NCBI GenBank assembly: GCA_015039365.1
Contig: WION01000654.1
Coordinates: forward strand, 1-25,856
Direction of reading: 5' to 3'
DNA length: 25,856 nt
From: Amanita rubescens
Lineage: Eukaryota > Basidiomycota > Agaricomycetes > Agaricales > Amanitaceae
The position numbers and the translations under genes were made by a program. Numbering within the stretch: position 1 is the first letter of the stretch; each line of letters starts with the position of its first letter. The notes beneath the pieces are model-generated. The model searched no databases, was not told where the DNA came from, and saw nothing but the letters and a program-made list of their open reading frames with translations. Below are positions 9,121 through 19,411 of this stretch, one piece after another.

Positions 9121-11612
9121 ATGGTCTATCACCACAAGGTATGTTTCACCTCATGCCGAATTCTCCCATTGCTCGCCATCTCGAGCGAGCAAAGCGTTTT
9201 TTTTCGCGCTTCTTTTCTATCTTTCAAGTCCCGGCACGCCTCGCAAGTGGAGCACGCGACGCTTGACGGCTTCCAGCTTATATATGCGCTTCTTTTGCCT
9301 TTGTCTCATCGTCATGGTTGCGTCTGGCACGATGTTTCATCGTGTGCTCGGACATTTCTCGCTTTGTGTTTCCACACGATCGATGCGCATGTTTGACCTT
9401 TTTGCACCCCATTCCTTAGACCCTATATTACACCTCAAACAACGCAAATCAAACGTCCTCTCCCTCTCCCTCGGATTCATCGCCAAGTCTAACACAATCC
9501 ATGTCCAACTCTTCCAACTCGCCCCCTTTGCCAAGCACACCGCCACCGCGTCCGAGTAGATCATCGACCCGCTACCCTGATCTAGGACGTGTCCCGCTGC
9601 ATAGAAGAGGTACCTCGCAAACCTACGAACGTCTGGAAGATCTTCTTCGGGAGGCCGGTTACAAGGAAACGAGGGTATTCACTCCAGAAGGCGAGCACGA
9701 AGATGGGACTTACCATGAAGATGATTCACCATCAGCACATAGGTCGAAAGGGGGCGTTCGTGAGGGTGTGGACGCCGTGGTCGGGTTTCTAGCGGGATTA
9801 TTGCCAAGCTCGACAACGCAAAGCATCAAGTCAGCGGCGACGACTCGGCCCAGAAGTTCGGAGAGGAAGAATTCGATGGAGGACCCAACAGAATCGCCTG
9901 TGTCACGGACTCATACTCCAGCCCTGTCATCCGCGACGCAACGACCGCTGCACGGCTCTACACCAATGTCCTCCACAGACGACATTCAAGCTCTCAGAAC
10001 ACGTTCCCCAACTTCCCCAAGTATCGGCACCCCTATTCCTCACAGTCCAAGCATGACACGTCCGCATTCGCCATATTACTCGCGTCACTATCCTCAGCAT
10101 CCACAACACTATGTAGGCCAGCGAACTGCTGGACACCTCGGTCCTTCCCAGCATTCCCAGCGTGGTGCTAGTCTTGCTCCCTTATCACGGCAATTATCCC
10201 TTCTCGCTATCACAGAACTTCCTCAACCGCGGCATCCTCAGCCCGTGATGCCCCTGGTACATCCGCAACCCTCACGCGCCACAGCGTATCTCCGACGAAT
10301 GGCATCGCGACCGGACGTGCCAGAACGGCCTAATTCTACTCCGGTTCGACCCCAACCTCGCGTATGCCTAAATGATGATGACGTAGATATCGATTGCAGA
10401 GGTAGCGGTGTGGGAGCAGAGCGACCCCCACTGCCTCAGACATGGTTGGAAACGGTAGCTCGAGCGGTTCTGTTTGGAGGAGCTGGAGTTCACATCGGCG
10501 GGCCATTACCACAACGGAGCTCCAAACCGTCTTTATCTCCTCCATCATCTGCCACTGTGTCACCGAAACAGGACCCGCGTATACCTGCCAGTGGAAGAGC
10601 CCAAACTTTACGTCACACCCGCAGTTCAATATCGCAGGTTTCTTCGCACATGCAGCCCAACGCAAAGCGAGCCAGGCCATCGAAACTGCCCGGATTGCGG
10701 ACCACTTTGACGGATAAGACAAACAAAAGTCAATCGAGAGTTTCGCTTCGAAGTGCCAGCAGCGGGATTAGCATTGATACGCTCGGCCCTCCGGACCTGT
10801 TTTTGCGTGTTGGTCGAGGCCGGGCGACGCATAGCGAGAGTCAAGTGAGCCATACGCGCGTGTATTGCAGAAGTGCGCCATCAAGTCGCTCCGCGTCCGC
10901 TGCGAGGGAGGGGGCAAAGAAGGGATTTTTGAAGGGTCATGGCCACAGTGGGAATGGGTCTAAAAAGGCAGAGCGAGACAGAGTGCCAAGTCTTGCCAAG
11001 ACGAAGGCCGAGGGTGATATGTGGGCTCGACCAAAGAAGCGCAAGGCTGGTGTGGATGGTGTGGCGGCCCGGCCATTACGCGGCTGGGATATGGCGATGG
11101 GCGGCGGCGGCGGTCGTTATCTTCGACATCGTCATCAGGCTTCCATCAGGCTTGGCGATCGCGTGGATGTCGGTTATGGTTCTGATGCTGCCATTGGTTA
11201 TGGAAACGTGGATGACGGGTACAACCAGAGCTCGGACGAGGAAGATGAGATCAGTGATGACGATGATGGCGAGTTGGATTTGGCGAGAATACTCGTACCG
11301 CCCAAGAGACAGCATTCGATCATCAGTTTACGGAAGCACCTGGCTGTGTCGAAGAGGGTGTCTTCGAGCGCTTCGTCGAAGTTGAGAGCTGCAGCTTCTA
11401 CTTCAAGGCTTGGCGAGGGCGCGGGAGTTGGGGAGTTTGAGCGAGAGATTGAGGGCGGTGGTGGTGCCAGTGCGGCGTTGAGCAAGATGGTGGGTTCTGC
11501 CTCGGCGATTCCCGCCAGGAGAATCCGTGGTGGCTACGAGCCTGGGCGTCTCTTTGCCACAATAGGCCGAGTAGCTGCCAAGCGCCAGTTTCGTCGCTCT
11601 TCAGCTGTATGA
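9121..11612 (+). CDS. Disordered, probably nuclear basidiomycete protein (736 aa)
   Basis: No named family is recognised. The long open frame starts with an ATG at 9501, but a better model begins at 9121. There ATG GTC TAT CAC CAC AAG is followed by a GTATGT donor, and a 281-nt pyrimidine-rich intron (9139-9419, ending ATTCCTTAG) joins in phase 0 to exon 2 (9420-11612), which is open throughout. This gives MVYHHKTLYYTSNN at the N-terminus. Visible features: a compact charged segment near residues 63-96 (PLHRRGTSQTYERLEDLLRE) that looks like the conserved core; a hydrophobic stretch around 122-135; a Ser/Pro/His-rich middle; a segment near 345-368 (WLETVARAVLFGGAGVHIGG); an SV40-like basic cluster PKKRKAG at 544; an acidic run around 609-626; and a basic C-terminus. 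The basic cluster suggests nuclear localisation; function is unknown. GC content rises towards the 3' end. Confidence 0.8.
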
Positions 11613-12501
11613 GAGTGGGAACGGGGAAGTGGTGGAGGGTGCGTGGTGCGGATGGAAATTACATCCTGGATGCGTCATCGGACGGTTAAGCTGGGGCTCG
11701 CTGCCAGAACTGTTTGGGGTAACGAAAGGTGATCGATGATCAAGCAAGGGGCTCGGTGTTGAACGTTGACGTGGAGGAGATCGCTGTTCTTCACGTCCCG
11801 AGCTACGTGGACTGGCGTCTTCCTTCTTCCTTTCCTACCCTCCGTTTCTTAAGTTTCCTTGATATGTCCCCCCTTCACATTACATCACCATATTAATCAC
11901 TTATGACAGACTACATACGACTCGCACTTGTTCACACGTATTTCATTTGTTTCAACTACTATTAGCTGGATCTTCTTTTTATTCCTCGAGTGTTTTTTGC
12001 TTTCCTGCGCGCTTTGCATCACGCACATTATAGCATACTGGTTTTTAATTTTTTTGGTACTCTAGCGGCTCTTTTTTTTGGCCTTGCTTGATGGGTTTAG
12101 ATAAAGAATGTAACAATGGTATGTTAGGCTTAATACTTTGACAACGGGAACACGGGTGTTGTCCATTTCATTTTGTATTGTTGCGCAACGGCCGTACACA
12201 AAGTTGTCAATAAACATGTATAATACAAAACCTCTGACTAAATCGATTCTCTGGTTGCCGACCGCCGGCGATGACTGCCTGTTTAATGAAACACCGACGC
12301 TGCAATATGTCTACAAGAGACGCTGGGAATACAAGCCACCGCGCCAGCTGGCTTTTTGACGCTATCCCTGTGCTTGTTGCACGTGTGGGCGTGATGTGTG
12401 CAAGAGTCAATGATACTGCCCAGAGCAGTGCGAAACCAATGAGTAAGATCGTCAGGGTGTCGACATTGCAGACGAAGTGACCGTACGAGAAAGAGATTCG
12501 T
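11613..12501. other. Convergent intergenic region, probable 3' UTRs
   Basis: The 3' ends of the disordered-protein gene (plus) and the DUF7727-like gene (minus) face each other here. The plus strand has long T-rich tracts (11920-12080) and AATAAAC near 12210. Short open frames at 12138-12480 on both strands have no family signal. I see no gene. Confidence 0.5.
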
Positions 12502-13127
12502 TTAGAATATTCTTCCCGTCACCCCCGTCTCTCCAAACTTTTCACGGAGAGCTATCGCTTTGATATAGCATATTATCGCTACCAAGGACCCGATTGCAGG
12601 ATGCGCACCCTAGATCCAGGGATGTTAAGTGACATGGAAATGTGTGTGTAAGCCACATTTACGAACCTGATAATACAAAGTGCCGAAAAAAAACTGGAGC
12701 GACAGTAGTAAGATGCGCAGAAAGAAACTCCGATATATCGACCACGGCTTAAATATTGGCAATGGGTACTCCAAGGCGATAATTATGAGACCCAAGGCCA
12801 TCGCTATGGATTGTACAACAGGGTACTCCACAATCAGCATGATAAAGATGCCTAATCCAGGTGAGGGCCTAGGAATGAGTTTAATATTAAATAAAAAAAG
12901 GTAGTGGTCTGGCTCACTGTAAACCACCAGGATTTCGTAAAATACCACCAAAAAAGTCCCAGAAAAATTTGCGATAAAAGAAACCAAAGTAACTGGCCCA
13001 AACAGCAGCTGTACAGGGGGGGTGAGATCCGAGTCGGGCAAGTGGCAACTGTTGGGTGGAGCGACATACAAAAGCTAGCAACGATCGAGACGTAGCGGGC
13101 ATATTGATGCCAGATAAGCTTGCCCAT
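12502..13127 (-). CDS. Small four-helix membrane protein, DUF7727-like
   Basis: Four short exons (13127-13070, 13008-12918, 12868-12667, 12609-12502), with introns of 61, 49 and 57 nt, give a 152-aa protein with consistent phases and a TAA stop. The N-terminus is MGKLIWHQYARYVSIVASFS, followed by FFYRKFFWDFFGGILRNPGG. This pattern (GKLIWHxYAR then FYRKFFWDF and a PGG turn) matches, from memory, the fungal DUF7727 family. Four hydrophobic segments at about 11-31, 56-86, 94-117 and 119-139 indicate a small integral membrane protein. The third segment ends in GTLYYQ exactly at an exon edge and continues as GAHPAIGSL. Function of the family is not known to me. The exons occupy three different frames, so no single long open frame marks the gene. 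Confidence 0.85.
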
Positions 13128-14460
13128 CGCTCCTGCGGTATCGAAGGGCGTTTAATGCCCTCCAGAGCGGAACACCGTTTACTTAAGCGCTAGTAAATTT
13201 CCATTCCCGTCCTGTTCCGGCTTGACTTTTGCTTTATGTTGATATATCACGAACGAGTGTTTGATCAACAAATGGTGGCGGGGTCCAGTGACCGATTTTG
13301 CAGGGATGAAAAACTGGTACATCAGTGGCGTGCAGCGAGTGGGACTGTTGGTAGTATGCTCTGCGAATGATTGATGCGTATTCAGATGAGGGCAGTGATG
13401 CATCAAGTTATCGCGGGAAGACCTCTGGCTCTGGCATACCGCTGGTTGCTACGACGAATGTTGATACATCGAATGCACATGTGTACCAGTTGGCGACATT
13501 CATACGATACTTGAAATAACAGAAAGGAGGGGATAAAGACATCGGCGTCGGAATTGAGCAATGATGGAACCAGAGTGTGAGAGCTCGGAAAATTCCGTCC
13601 TCTAATTCGTCGTGAGCCTGCTAACTTCATCAATGGCTAAGTACCACTTCGTCTGGATAGTCAGAGGTCATGTCGGGATCTCATTCACCTGACCGTCACA
13701 TTGCCCCATTCTTTCATCATGGGAAAGTGCACATTCGTTCAAAGCAAAGGGACGGGTGCAAAAATGAGGGGGAAACGCCGTGAAACCCCCTCCGCTATCC
13801 ATTTGTGATGGATGTGTCGAGAGGTTTTTTCTGCAAATGTCGCCCACGCCTTCCCGCTGCCGTTAATTACTTCAAGACATAACGTGAGGTACGTTTTCGA
13901 AACCGGGATGCATTCTTGCCAGCTTAGCCCTCCGATCTGCCTCCCTGCTACATAGATTGGATCGCCGTTTCTGAAGAATTGATACATCATTCATTCATTG
14001 CTCGAAACAGCCGTTATTGCCCGTTGATACAATAATATGCCGCTGTCGTGCCTTATATTTTCCTTTCATGATTTATCATTCTTGTACTGATCGTAGTACC
14101 TCGTAGTACTAGCCTGTTTTAGATGGGACTCGTAGGCCACTGACGCAACAATGGACTGGAAAATGAGAGAAAAGTGCAGTCCGGTGCTACGCTACGTCGG
14201 ATAACGCGTGAATTGATTATATACTCGGATCGGATGGCCAAACTGAATATCAAAGCTTCCGTCTTCATTGGAGCGAAGCCGATCCAGCACAACTACGCTC
14301 ATTGTAAATTCGACTCTCCATTTCCCCCCTTTCGCTCACTTCGATCTCGTGACTATGAGATTGGAATTTTTGTACAAAAAATTTACTAAATGTACCCTAA
14401 ATTCAAGCAGCGAAGTCCTCGCATCCGCTACTCTTGCAGTAGCCCAGGATAGCACGACAA
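13128..14460. other. 1.3-kb intergenic region without a supported gene
   Basis: Holds the promoter of the DUF7727-like gene and the 3' UTR of the F-box gene. The longest ATG-initiated frame is 83 codons on the minus strand (13990-13739, starting MMYQFFRNGDPIYVAGRQIG). It has balanced composition but no recognisable domain and no splice partner, so it remains only a possible small gene. A GTAGTACC/CGTAGTACT direct repeat sits near 14094-14110. Nothing else stands out. Confidence 0.4.
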
Positions 14461-15807
14461 TCAAAGGGATGGAGTCAATCGCTCGAGCACCGAGCCATCG
14501 ATATAAACTTGAGCAAAGGATGGCCAACTACGCATCACTTCCAAGACCTCATCGGGGACCTTTCCCCGCAAGGTAAACCAGATCACAAACTTCTCGAGCG
14601 GCGCAATGTCGTGGCTCGGAAGGGACAATCCCTTCCCTCGAGTCTCCAAAAGGCGAGAAGTTGCGGTCACTGTTTTCTCTACAAGGTTTCCTTGAATAAT
14701 ACAAGTCCGAACCTGCAATACCTGCATTTTGGGCAGGTAGATGCCCTCAAGTCCTGTAATATCCTGTATTATATCGAGGGTTCTCCTTGGGTAAGTAATA
14801 GAGAGCTCTTCAACGCTGGCCAGTGCTTTCATTACTATGCGCATCTCCTTCGTTCTACAATTATCAAGTACCAATTGGCGAACGTGACAAGATGAACGTT
14901 GGATTAAAGACGTTATTTCTCTTTCGTAGGGCTGATCATCGTACAACCAATCGTAGGCGAGATCAGTCCACCCGTGTATGTGAAGATGTTCCAGTAAAGG
15001 CGCAGTGAACCAGGAGAACATCATGGCAAAGACTAAGGAGATTTCGAGAAGCCGAAGGCCAGGAAGGCATACAATGGGAAGTGGGGGATGGTGCCTTGAT
15101 ATGCGGCCGAAGGTTGTGATGATGCGTAACTCTTCGATATTTTCTAACTGGAATAGAACTCCCCACAGATTATTACTGTCCTTGTCGAACTCTTTGCAGG
15201 ATGTTTCAAGTTTGAGCTTCGTCAATTGTGCCCATGGGAACTGCCATGTTGCCGCATATCTCGAGTGGGATAGATCAAGTTCAGTTAGGTGCGGAACGAT
15301 TTGGAATGCGTTATAGTGCTCCGGGGCTAGGAAATGGGGTATGGATATCCTGAGGGACTCAAGGCTCGACATGTACCCTCTGCATTTGAGGAGCCCGTCC
15401 AAGACTAGCTTTGCTCCACCTCCCAGCTTCAAATCGGCCTTTTTCCATCGCTTCAAGCACGATAATAGCATTCCCCAAACTTTTTTAGGAAATGTTTGGA
15501 TGCCTGGATGCGGCATGGACACGTCTATGGTGAGAGGCTGCTGTCCAGATCGTTCGAGGTATAAGGCCGCGCGGCGGTTCATTTCAACAAAATGAGCGGA
15601 TCTAAAATAGCCAGGCTTTAGGGCAAAAGAGGTCCACAAATGCGTGTGGGACAGAAATGCCCTTCTCCAGTGCCTGCAAACCTGTCCAACGGCCCACGGG
15701 AATTCGTGAAAGTGAGATTCGTTATTTAAATCATGGAGAGCGATAGGTCCATCGCAAAGAAGATGAAAGACGTCGTATAAAATTTCCGTTGGTATTTCGG
15801 AACTCAT
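14461..15807 (-). CDS. F-box protein with LRR-like C-terminal region
   Basis: Single-exon gene, 448 aa. The N-terminus MSSEIPTEILYDVFHLLCDG followed by VGQVCRHWRRAFLSHTHLW is the usual fungal F-box (about residues 3-60), which binds Skp1 in SCF ubiquitin ligases. The remainder has irregular Leu-rich units (for example HLTELDLSHS, LTKLKLE, NIEELRI, LRLLEISLV, VRQLVLDNC, SVEELSI), as in the LRR-like substrate-recognition halves of Agaricomycete F-box proteins. This is a lineage-expanded family, so the substrate cannot be predicted. The start ATG is the first in frame and sits directly at the F-box; a CACGTG lies 27 nt upstream. The intronless structure is common in this family. Divergent with the 235-aa gene. 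Confidence 0.85.
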   Translation of the reverse strand: MSSEIPTEILYDVFHLLCDGPIALHDLNNESHFHEFPWAVGQVCRHWRRAFLSHTHLWTSFALKPGYFRSAHFVEMNRRAALYLERSGQQPLTIDVSMPHPGIQTFPKKVWGMLLSCLKRWKKADLKLGGGAKLVLDGLLKCRGYMSSLESLRISIPHFLAPEHYNAFQIVPHLTELDLSHSRYAATWQFPWAQLTKLKLETSCKEFDKDSNNLWGVLFQLENIEELRIITTFGRISRHHPPLPIVCLPGLRLLEISLVFAMMFSWFTAPLLEHLHIHGWTDLAYDWLYDDQPYEREITSLIQRSSCHVRQLVLDNCRTKEMRIVMKALASVEELSITYPRRTLDIIQDITGLEGIYLPKMQVLQVRTCIIQGNLVEKTVTATSRLLETRGKGLSLPSHDIAPLEKFVIWFTLRGKVPDEVLEVMRSWPSFAQVYIDGSVLERLTPSL

Positions 15808-16352
15808 TTTGGCAGTATGCAGATAGTTCGCGGCACGTGGCTCCTCGACACGGAGCGTTCCACGGCCAACCCAACGATTCTAGAAAATTGGTGGAGGAGA
15901 TATCTGAGGAGCAATGCTATGCTGGCGTCGCGCGTATGGGTACTGGCCGTGACGCGTGACGCGTGACATTCAGCCATACACACTTCCAAGTTCCCGCCAA
16001 AAGTTGGCAATGCCGCGTATCGGTAGCAACTATAATTCACGTAGGGCGGCACGAGTGCCGCTGCCCGCAAAGCCCGCAACATACATTCTGAAGGGCTTTG
16101 ACATTGTTGTACTACATTTGCGAGAATTCAAAAGACTTCATCCAGGTACTTTAATCCAATCCTCTCCCTTTCAAGTTGTAACGTCGACTAACGATCACAA
16201 AAGTCCGAGACGCGCCTGTCACCTGACTGAGTTCTCACGCGGCAAGACAGTGCTAAACCCGTCGCGGGAGCCAGCCGAATCTCACTGTCTCAGCCAGGAC
16301 GTCCAGTTACGCATCTGCCGCAACGTCTACGCCACCACACCGCACCAGAGTC
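15808..16352. promoter_or_regulatory. Divergent promoter region between the F-box gene and the 235-aa gene
   Basis: 545 bp serving two genes. It carries CACGTG at 15834-15839, close to the F-box start, and a doublet of ACGCGT motifs at 15949-15967. An ATG-initiated 146-codon plus-strand frame (16010-16450) overlaps the start of the next gene in another frame. It lacks family signal and is treated as chance or an upstream ORF. Confidence 0.5.
15949..15967. promoter_or_regulatory. Tandem MluI cell-cycle box (ACGCGT) doublet
   Basis: GTGACGCGTGACGCGTGAC contains two ACGCGT cores at 15952-15957 and 15959-15964, spaced by 7 bp. In fungi ACGCGT is the MCB element bound by MBF/DSC1 (Mbp1/Swi6-type) for G1/S expression. 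The motif is seen; binding is inferred. Confidence 0.5.
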
Positions 16353-17191
16353 ATGTCAACCAACCCAGAGGCTCTACGCCTCACGGAGGCAATGACAATG
16401 TACTACATTCTCTTCGAAACTTGCTCTCAATGCGTTCGAACTTTACCTAACAAATCACAACTTTACAAGGAGGCGGCCGAGAAATGGCAAAGCCGCTCAG
16501 AGTTTTATCGGCCGTCCCGGGGGGACGAGGCTGCAAGGGCGAAGTTTTTCTCCGCTGTAGACAAGGCTTGCAAAACTGAGTCAAGGGCCCCTGAAAAGTG
16601 CGTTCTCAACTTGCCGCTGTGATCCCCTTCTCACTTCCTAAGTTGCTACCTGATCATTTTTGCGTGTTCGGCTGCCATTCAGATCATTATTGACCAAGAC
16701 CTTGTGAAGCTATGCGATCTTGATCGCCGTCATATTATGAATGAATCTCAACGGCTCTCGTACGTATTTAGTATACTAACGTCCTTTCTATACATTAACA
16801 TCTATGCAGTGCCAAACAACTCATGGCGAACATGGATTTGCCGCCTACGTCAAATTCGAGTGCAGCTGCACGACTTCCACCTCATCTGGCGTCTGCCTTC
16901 TTCCCAGCAAATCGACCCAAACAAGCTTTTGAGGAACTTGTTGGTAAACAAGTCTCCTACCGAGATCCCAAGAACGGAAAAACCAGAGAATGTACCGTGA
17001 TGGACCATATAACGAGCCATCTTAGAGGAACCTACTATGTGATCACAGATAACGATGGATGGGATGAGGAGGTTAATGAGGACGAAATGCAGGATATGCT
17101 GGACATGGCTTTGCAGTCGGATCATATGGGCATTGGCCATTCTATGGCTAACCTTTCGCTCGGAAGGGAGCTACGGGATGGCCCAGGATGA
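16353..17191 (+). CDS. Conserved-looking 235-aa protein with possible Tudor/SH3-like segment
   Basis: Three exons: 16353-16601, 16683-16759, 16810-17191. The second intron (50 nt, GTACGT...ATGCAG) is clear. The first is less so: the best phase-consistent choice is an 81-nt intron with a weak GTTCTC donor; an alternative 45-nt intron (GTGCGT...CCTAAG) also stays open but would insert about 13 mostly hydrophobic residues. The N-terminal 80 residues are helical and contain FETCSQC; the middle has a conserved-looking DLVKLCDLDRRH. Residues about 152-200 (LVGKQVSYRDP...ECTVMDHIT...GTYYVITDNDGWDEEVNED) have the alternating strands and acidic end of a Tudor/SH3-like barrel. No named family is recognised; a role in chromatin or RNA binding is only a guess. 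The ATG at 16353 follows the pyrimidine/CA-rich leader and is the first in frame. Confidence 0.72.
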
Positions 17192-17409
17192 ACGAACAGA
17201 TGGCATGGGGTGGTGAGAGCAGTTTGTCTGTCGCTTTTCAGCCTCCTGTGGACGATCGCCAAGTACACCGTTGCTGGTGAGTAATGACATGAATTTCCAG
17301 GACAACGTAAAGATATCCACCTTTAGCAATCTGTACTACTATCAAATAACACATACTATTTTCAACGTGAATATCAACAGTGGGCTAGGTGACAAAATAC
17401 ATAGATGAC

Positions 17410-18377
17410 TCATGAGATGCGTGAATAGTTTACAACCGCGGGCACGCGCATACGCAACACGTGCAGAGGGCTCTTTTCGATTCGACCTGAGGCGACACCA
17501 ATCGCCGCCTTTGCCTGTCTCGTCGTTGGGCACCACGCTCTCCGGCTGCTGTCAAGGTCAGCCGCCGATATCGATTGTATCAGCGCATAGGCCTCAATCT
17601 CAGCTTCCCTCGTCTTGTCTTCGTTTATAGAAAAAAGGTTGTCCGTCAGCAAATTCAGCGTGGATCGACCCGGTTTACGCACGGTCGCGGGAAAGTGGCT
17701 CATCGGGTAAGGCAGATAAAAGGGATGAAAGGAATCGTGATTTTCATGCGCTTGATGCGCACAGCATCGGATGCCTTGACAAAACACATACCAGCGCGGG
17801 GTGCCGAGATACCCCATTCACGATATTCATTGTCTTTCCATTGTTCGACAGAATAGTACTTGCTCTTGTTTTCGACACTGTCCTTGAACACTGGTACCCT
17901 CGGACTCAAATTTCTGGTTCACCAACTAAGTACCATTCCCGGGATCGGGATCCGCATACTAAGATTATGAAATGCGCATCTTGAATTTTCTGTACATCCG
18001 CTTCCCACTCAAAATGCGCGAGTCAGTCTTGGACCCCAACAGTGCGGTTTATCGACTTTGGCATGACGATAATCGAGCTGCGGAAATCTTCAGCGACAGA
18101 TATCTCATTCCAAGGACCTGAATCACGTTAACATAATGGATCGGGCCCGTAATGATCACCTGTACATACCCCACTGAGGCCAACGCCGTGCATCGGTTAT
18201 CGGGCCGGCTGAGTTTCCGATATCAGAATAAGTATTCAATGCCTCAGGAATTCCTCCAAGCTGTGGTATTCGCCTTTGCCTGCTGGCACACCGCAATCTG
18301 ATACCGGGACTTGTGTTTCTAAAAGAATGATTGGATGCGGGAAAAGCCGTAGCCTGAGATCGTGCTAAAGTCGACAC
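17410..18377 (-). CDS. Tentative multi-exon gene, product not recognised
   Basis: The 3' part is the better supported: an open exon at about 17894-17792 (DSVENKSKYYSVEQWKDNEY) joins through a 41-nt intron (GTATGT...CATCAAG) to 17750-17410, which reads AHENHDSFHPFYLPYP and later STLNLLTDNLFSINEDKTRE before a stop at 17412-17410. The 5' part has an open stretch (18377-18170, containing NSAGPITDARRWPQW). It joins through a 52-nt intron with a GTATGT donor to 18117 and continues GPWNEISVAEDFRSSIIVMP, then meets a TGA near 18024. Linking the two halves needs an intron of about 50 nt whose edges are uncertain. No clear start codon was found. It may be a real gene, a decayed one, or partly chance. 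Confidence 0.3.
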
Positions 18378-18494
18378 GTGGCTGGAAGTTGCTGTCTAGC
18401 CTCTTTTCCATGGGTTCAAGTGCAATTAAAACCGATTTAAACATGACTCGGAATTGTCGTTAGTAGGTGTATACTATACTCAAAGAGTTTACTA

Positions 18495-18771
18495 ATGAAT
18501 AAGTATGACACAGCACTTCTTCATCATATCAATGATCACATCGTTGGTCTTGTTCTCTCAGGCTCTCTCGCCGCACCGTTCAAGATGGTCCCTTCGCTGC
18601 CTTCCTTGCGCACCCCGAGATTGCCGAGAAAATTGACTCAGCATTCGGGTACGACGGCCTTGAGCTCGGAAAATCCGGTACGACATATAGGTTTGTAGTG
18701 TCCCTGATCTATTGCTGTTGAAGTGACGTGTGGTCAGACTCTTCTGGAATTTTACGTCATTTTTAACTTGA
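18495..18771 (+). CDS. Tentative small 56-aa protein, or 5' fragment of a lost gene
   Basis: Three exons can be joined in phase: 18495-18502 (ATG AAT AA), 18562-18690 and 18738-18771. The introns of 59 nt (GTATGA...TCTCAG) and 47 nt (GTTTGT...GGTCAG) look ordinary. The product is MNKLSRRTVQDGPFAAFLAH, then PEIAEKIDSAFGYDGLELGK, and ends TYRLFWNFTSFLT. The middle exon looks clearly protein-like; the other two are short enough to be chance. It may be the remnant of a longer gene. No family recognised. Confidence 0.3.
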
Positions 18772-19411
18772 TGCGGAATGAGATGTGAAACTGGGCTCAC
18801 GGCCCAGAATGTCTTCTCAACTCGCATCGGCATCTATTAAAAACGCTGCATGATGTTACGCTTTTTCAGCGCTAATGCCAAGCAGAATCGGAGGTGGCGG
18901 ATCATGCAAGCCAGCTATTATTCGCGTTGAAAACTGGCCAGCGTGACCTTCGAAGTTCGCATCGGCTCATCGGGAATTTGCGCGCGGCCTCCCGCGCGCC
19001 TTCATGCTATAAGGTATGACAACAGACTAATGTCTTGGCATATTTCGGTCATCTCGGAGAATCTTGCGAACCTGTGACCTTTCCACCAGAATTGTGCTTT
19101 TATTTCCTGTCATCACAGCCATATACACACATGTGTACCTGCTTGCTCGCCAGGGTCATCCTGGCAGACAGGGGGAAACGTTATCGATCAACACTGATGA
19201 ATATCTCTATTCATCTGTTCATCAAACAGCGTGTTGATCTTATCATGCACACACCCCCTACAATGGTCGACCACGCATCGTCCACACCTGTCCACAATTG
19301 CACCCACAATTGCGTCATTAATGAGACCCATAGACACCAACACCCATCTCACTTTTGAGGCTGCTTCAGGACGAATCAACTGGTCTGGTTTTATCTGAAC
19401 ACGCAGAATCC

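Larger units (their letters stand above)
17192..19411. other. 2.2-kb poorly resolved region with candidate exons on both strands
   Basis: The stretch contains a possible minus-strand multi-exon gene (17410-18377) and a possible small plus-strand gene (18495-18771), listed separately. From 18772 to 19411 I see only the promoter and leader of the membrane-protein gene. It includes a GCGCGCGGCCTCCCGCGCGC inverted repeat near 18980-19000 and several CACACA-rich words around 19250-19340. Confidence 0.4.

Noticed and set aside
13739..13990. 83-codon minus-strand frame as a gene
   Set aside because: Single short frame without domain, splice partner or promoter evidence; mentioned only in the gap entry.
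15956..16450. 164-codon plus-strand open frame as an independent gene
   Set aside because: It begins with GTG, has no recognisable domain, lies in a divergent promoter and overlaps the better-supported gene at 16353.
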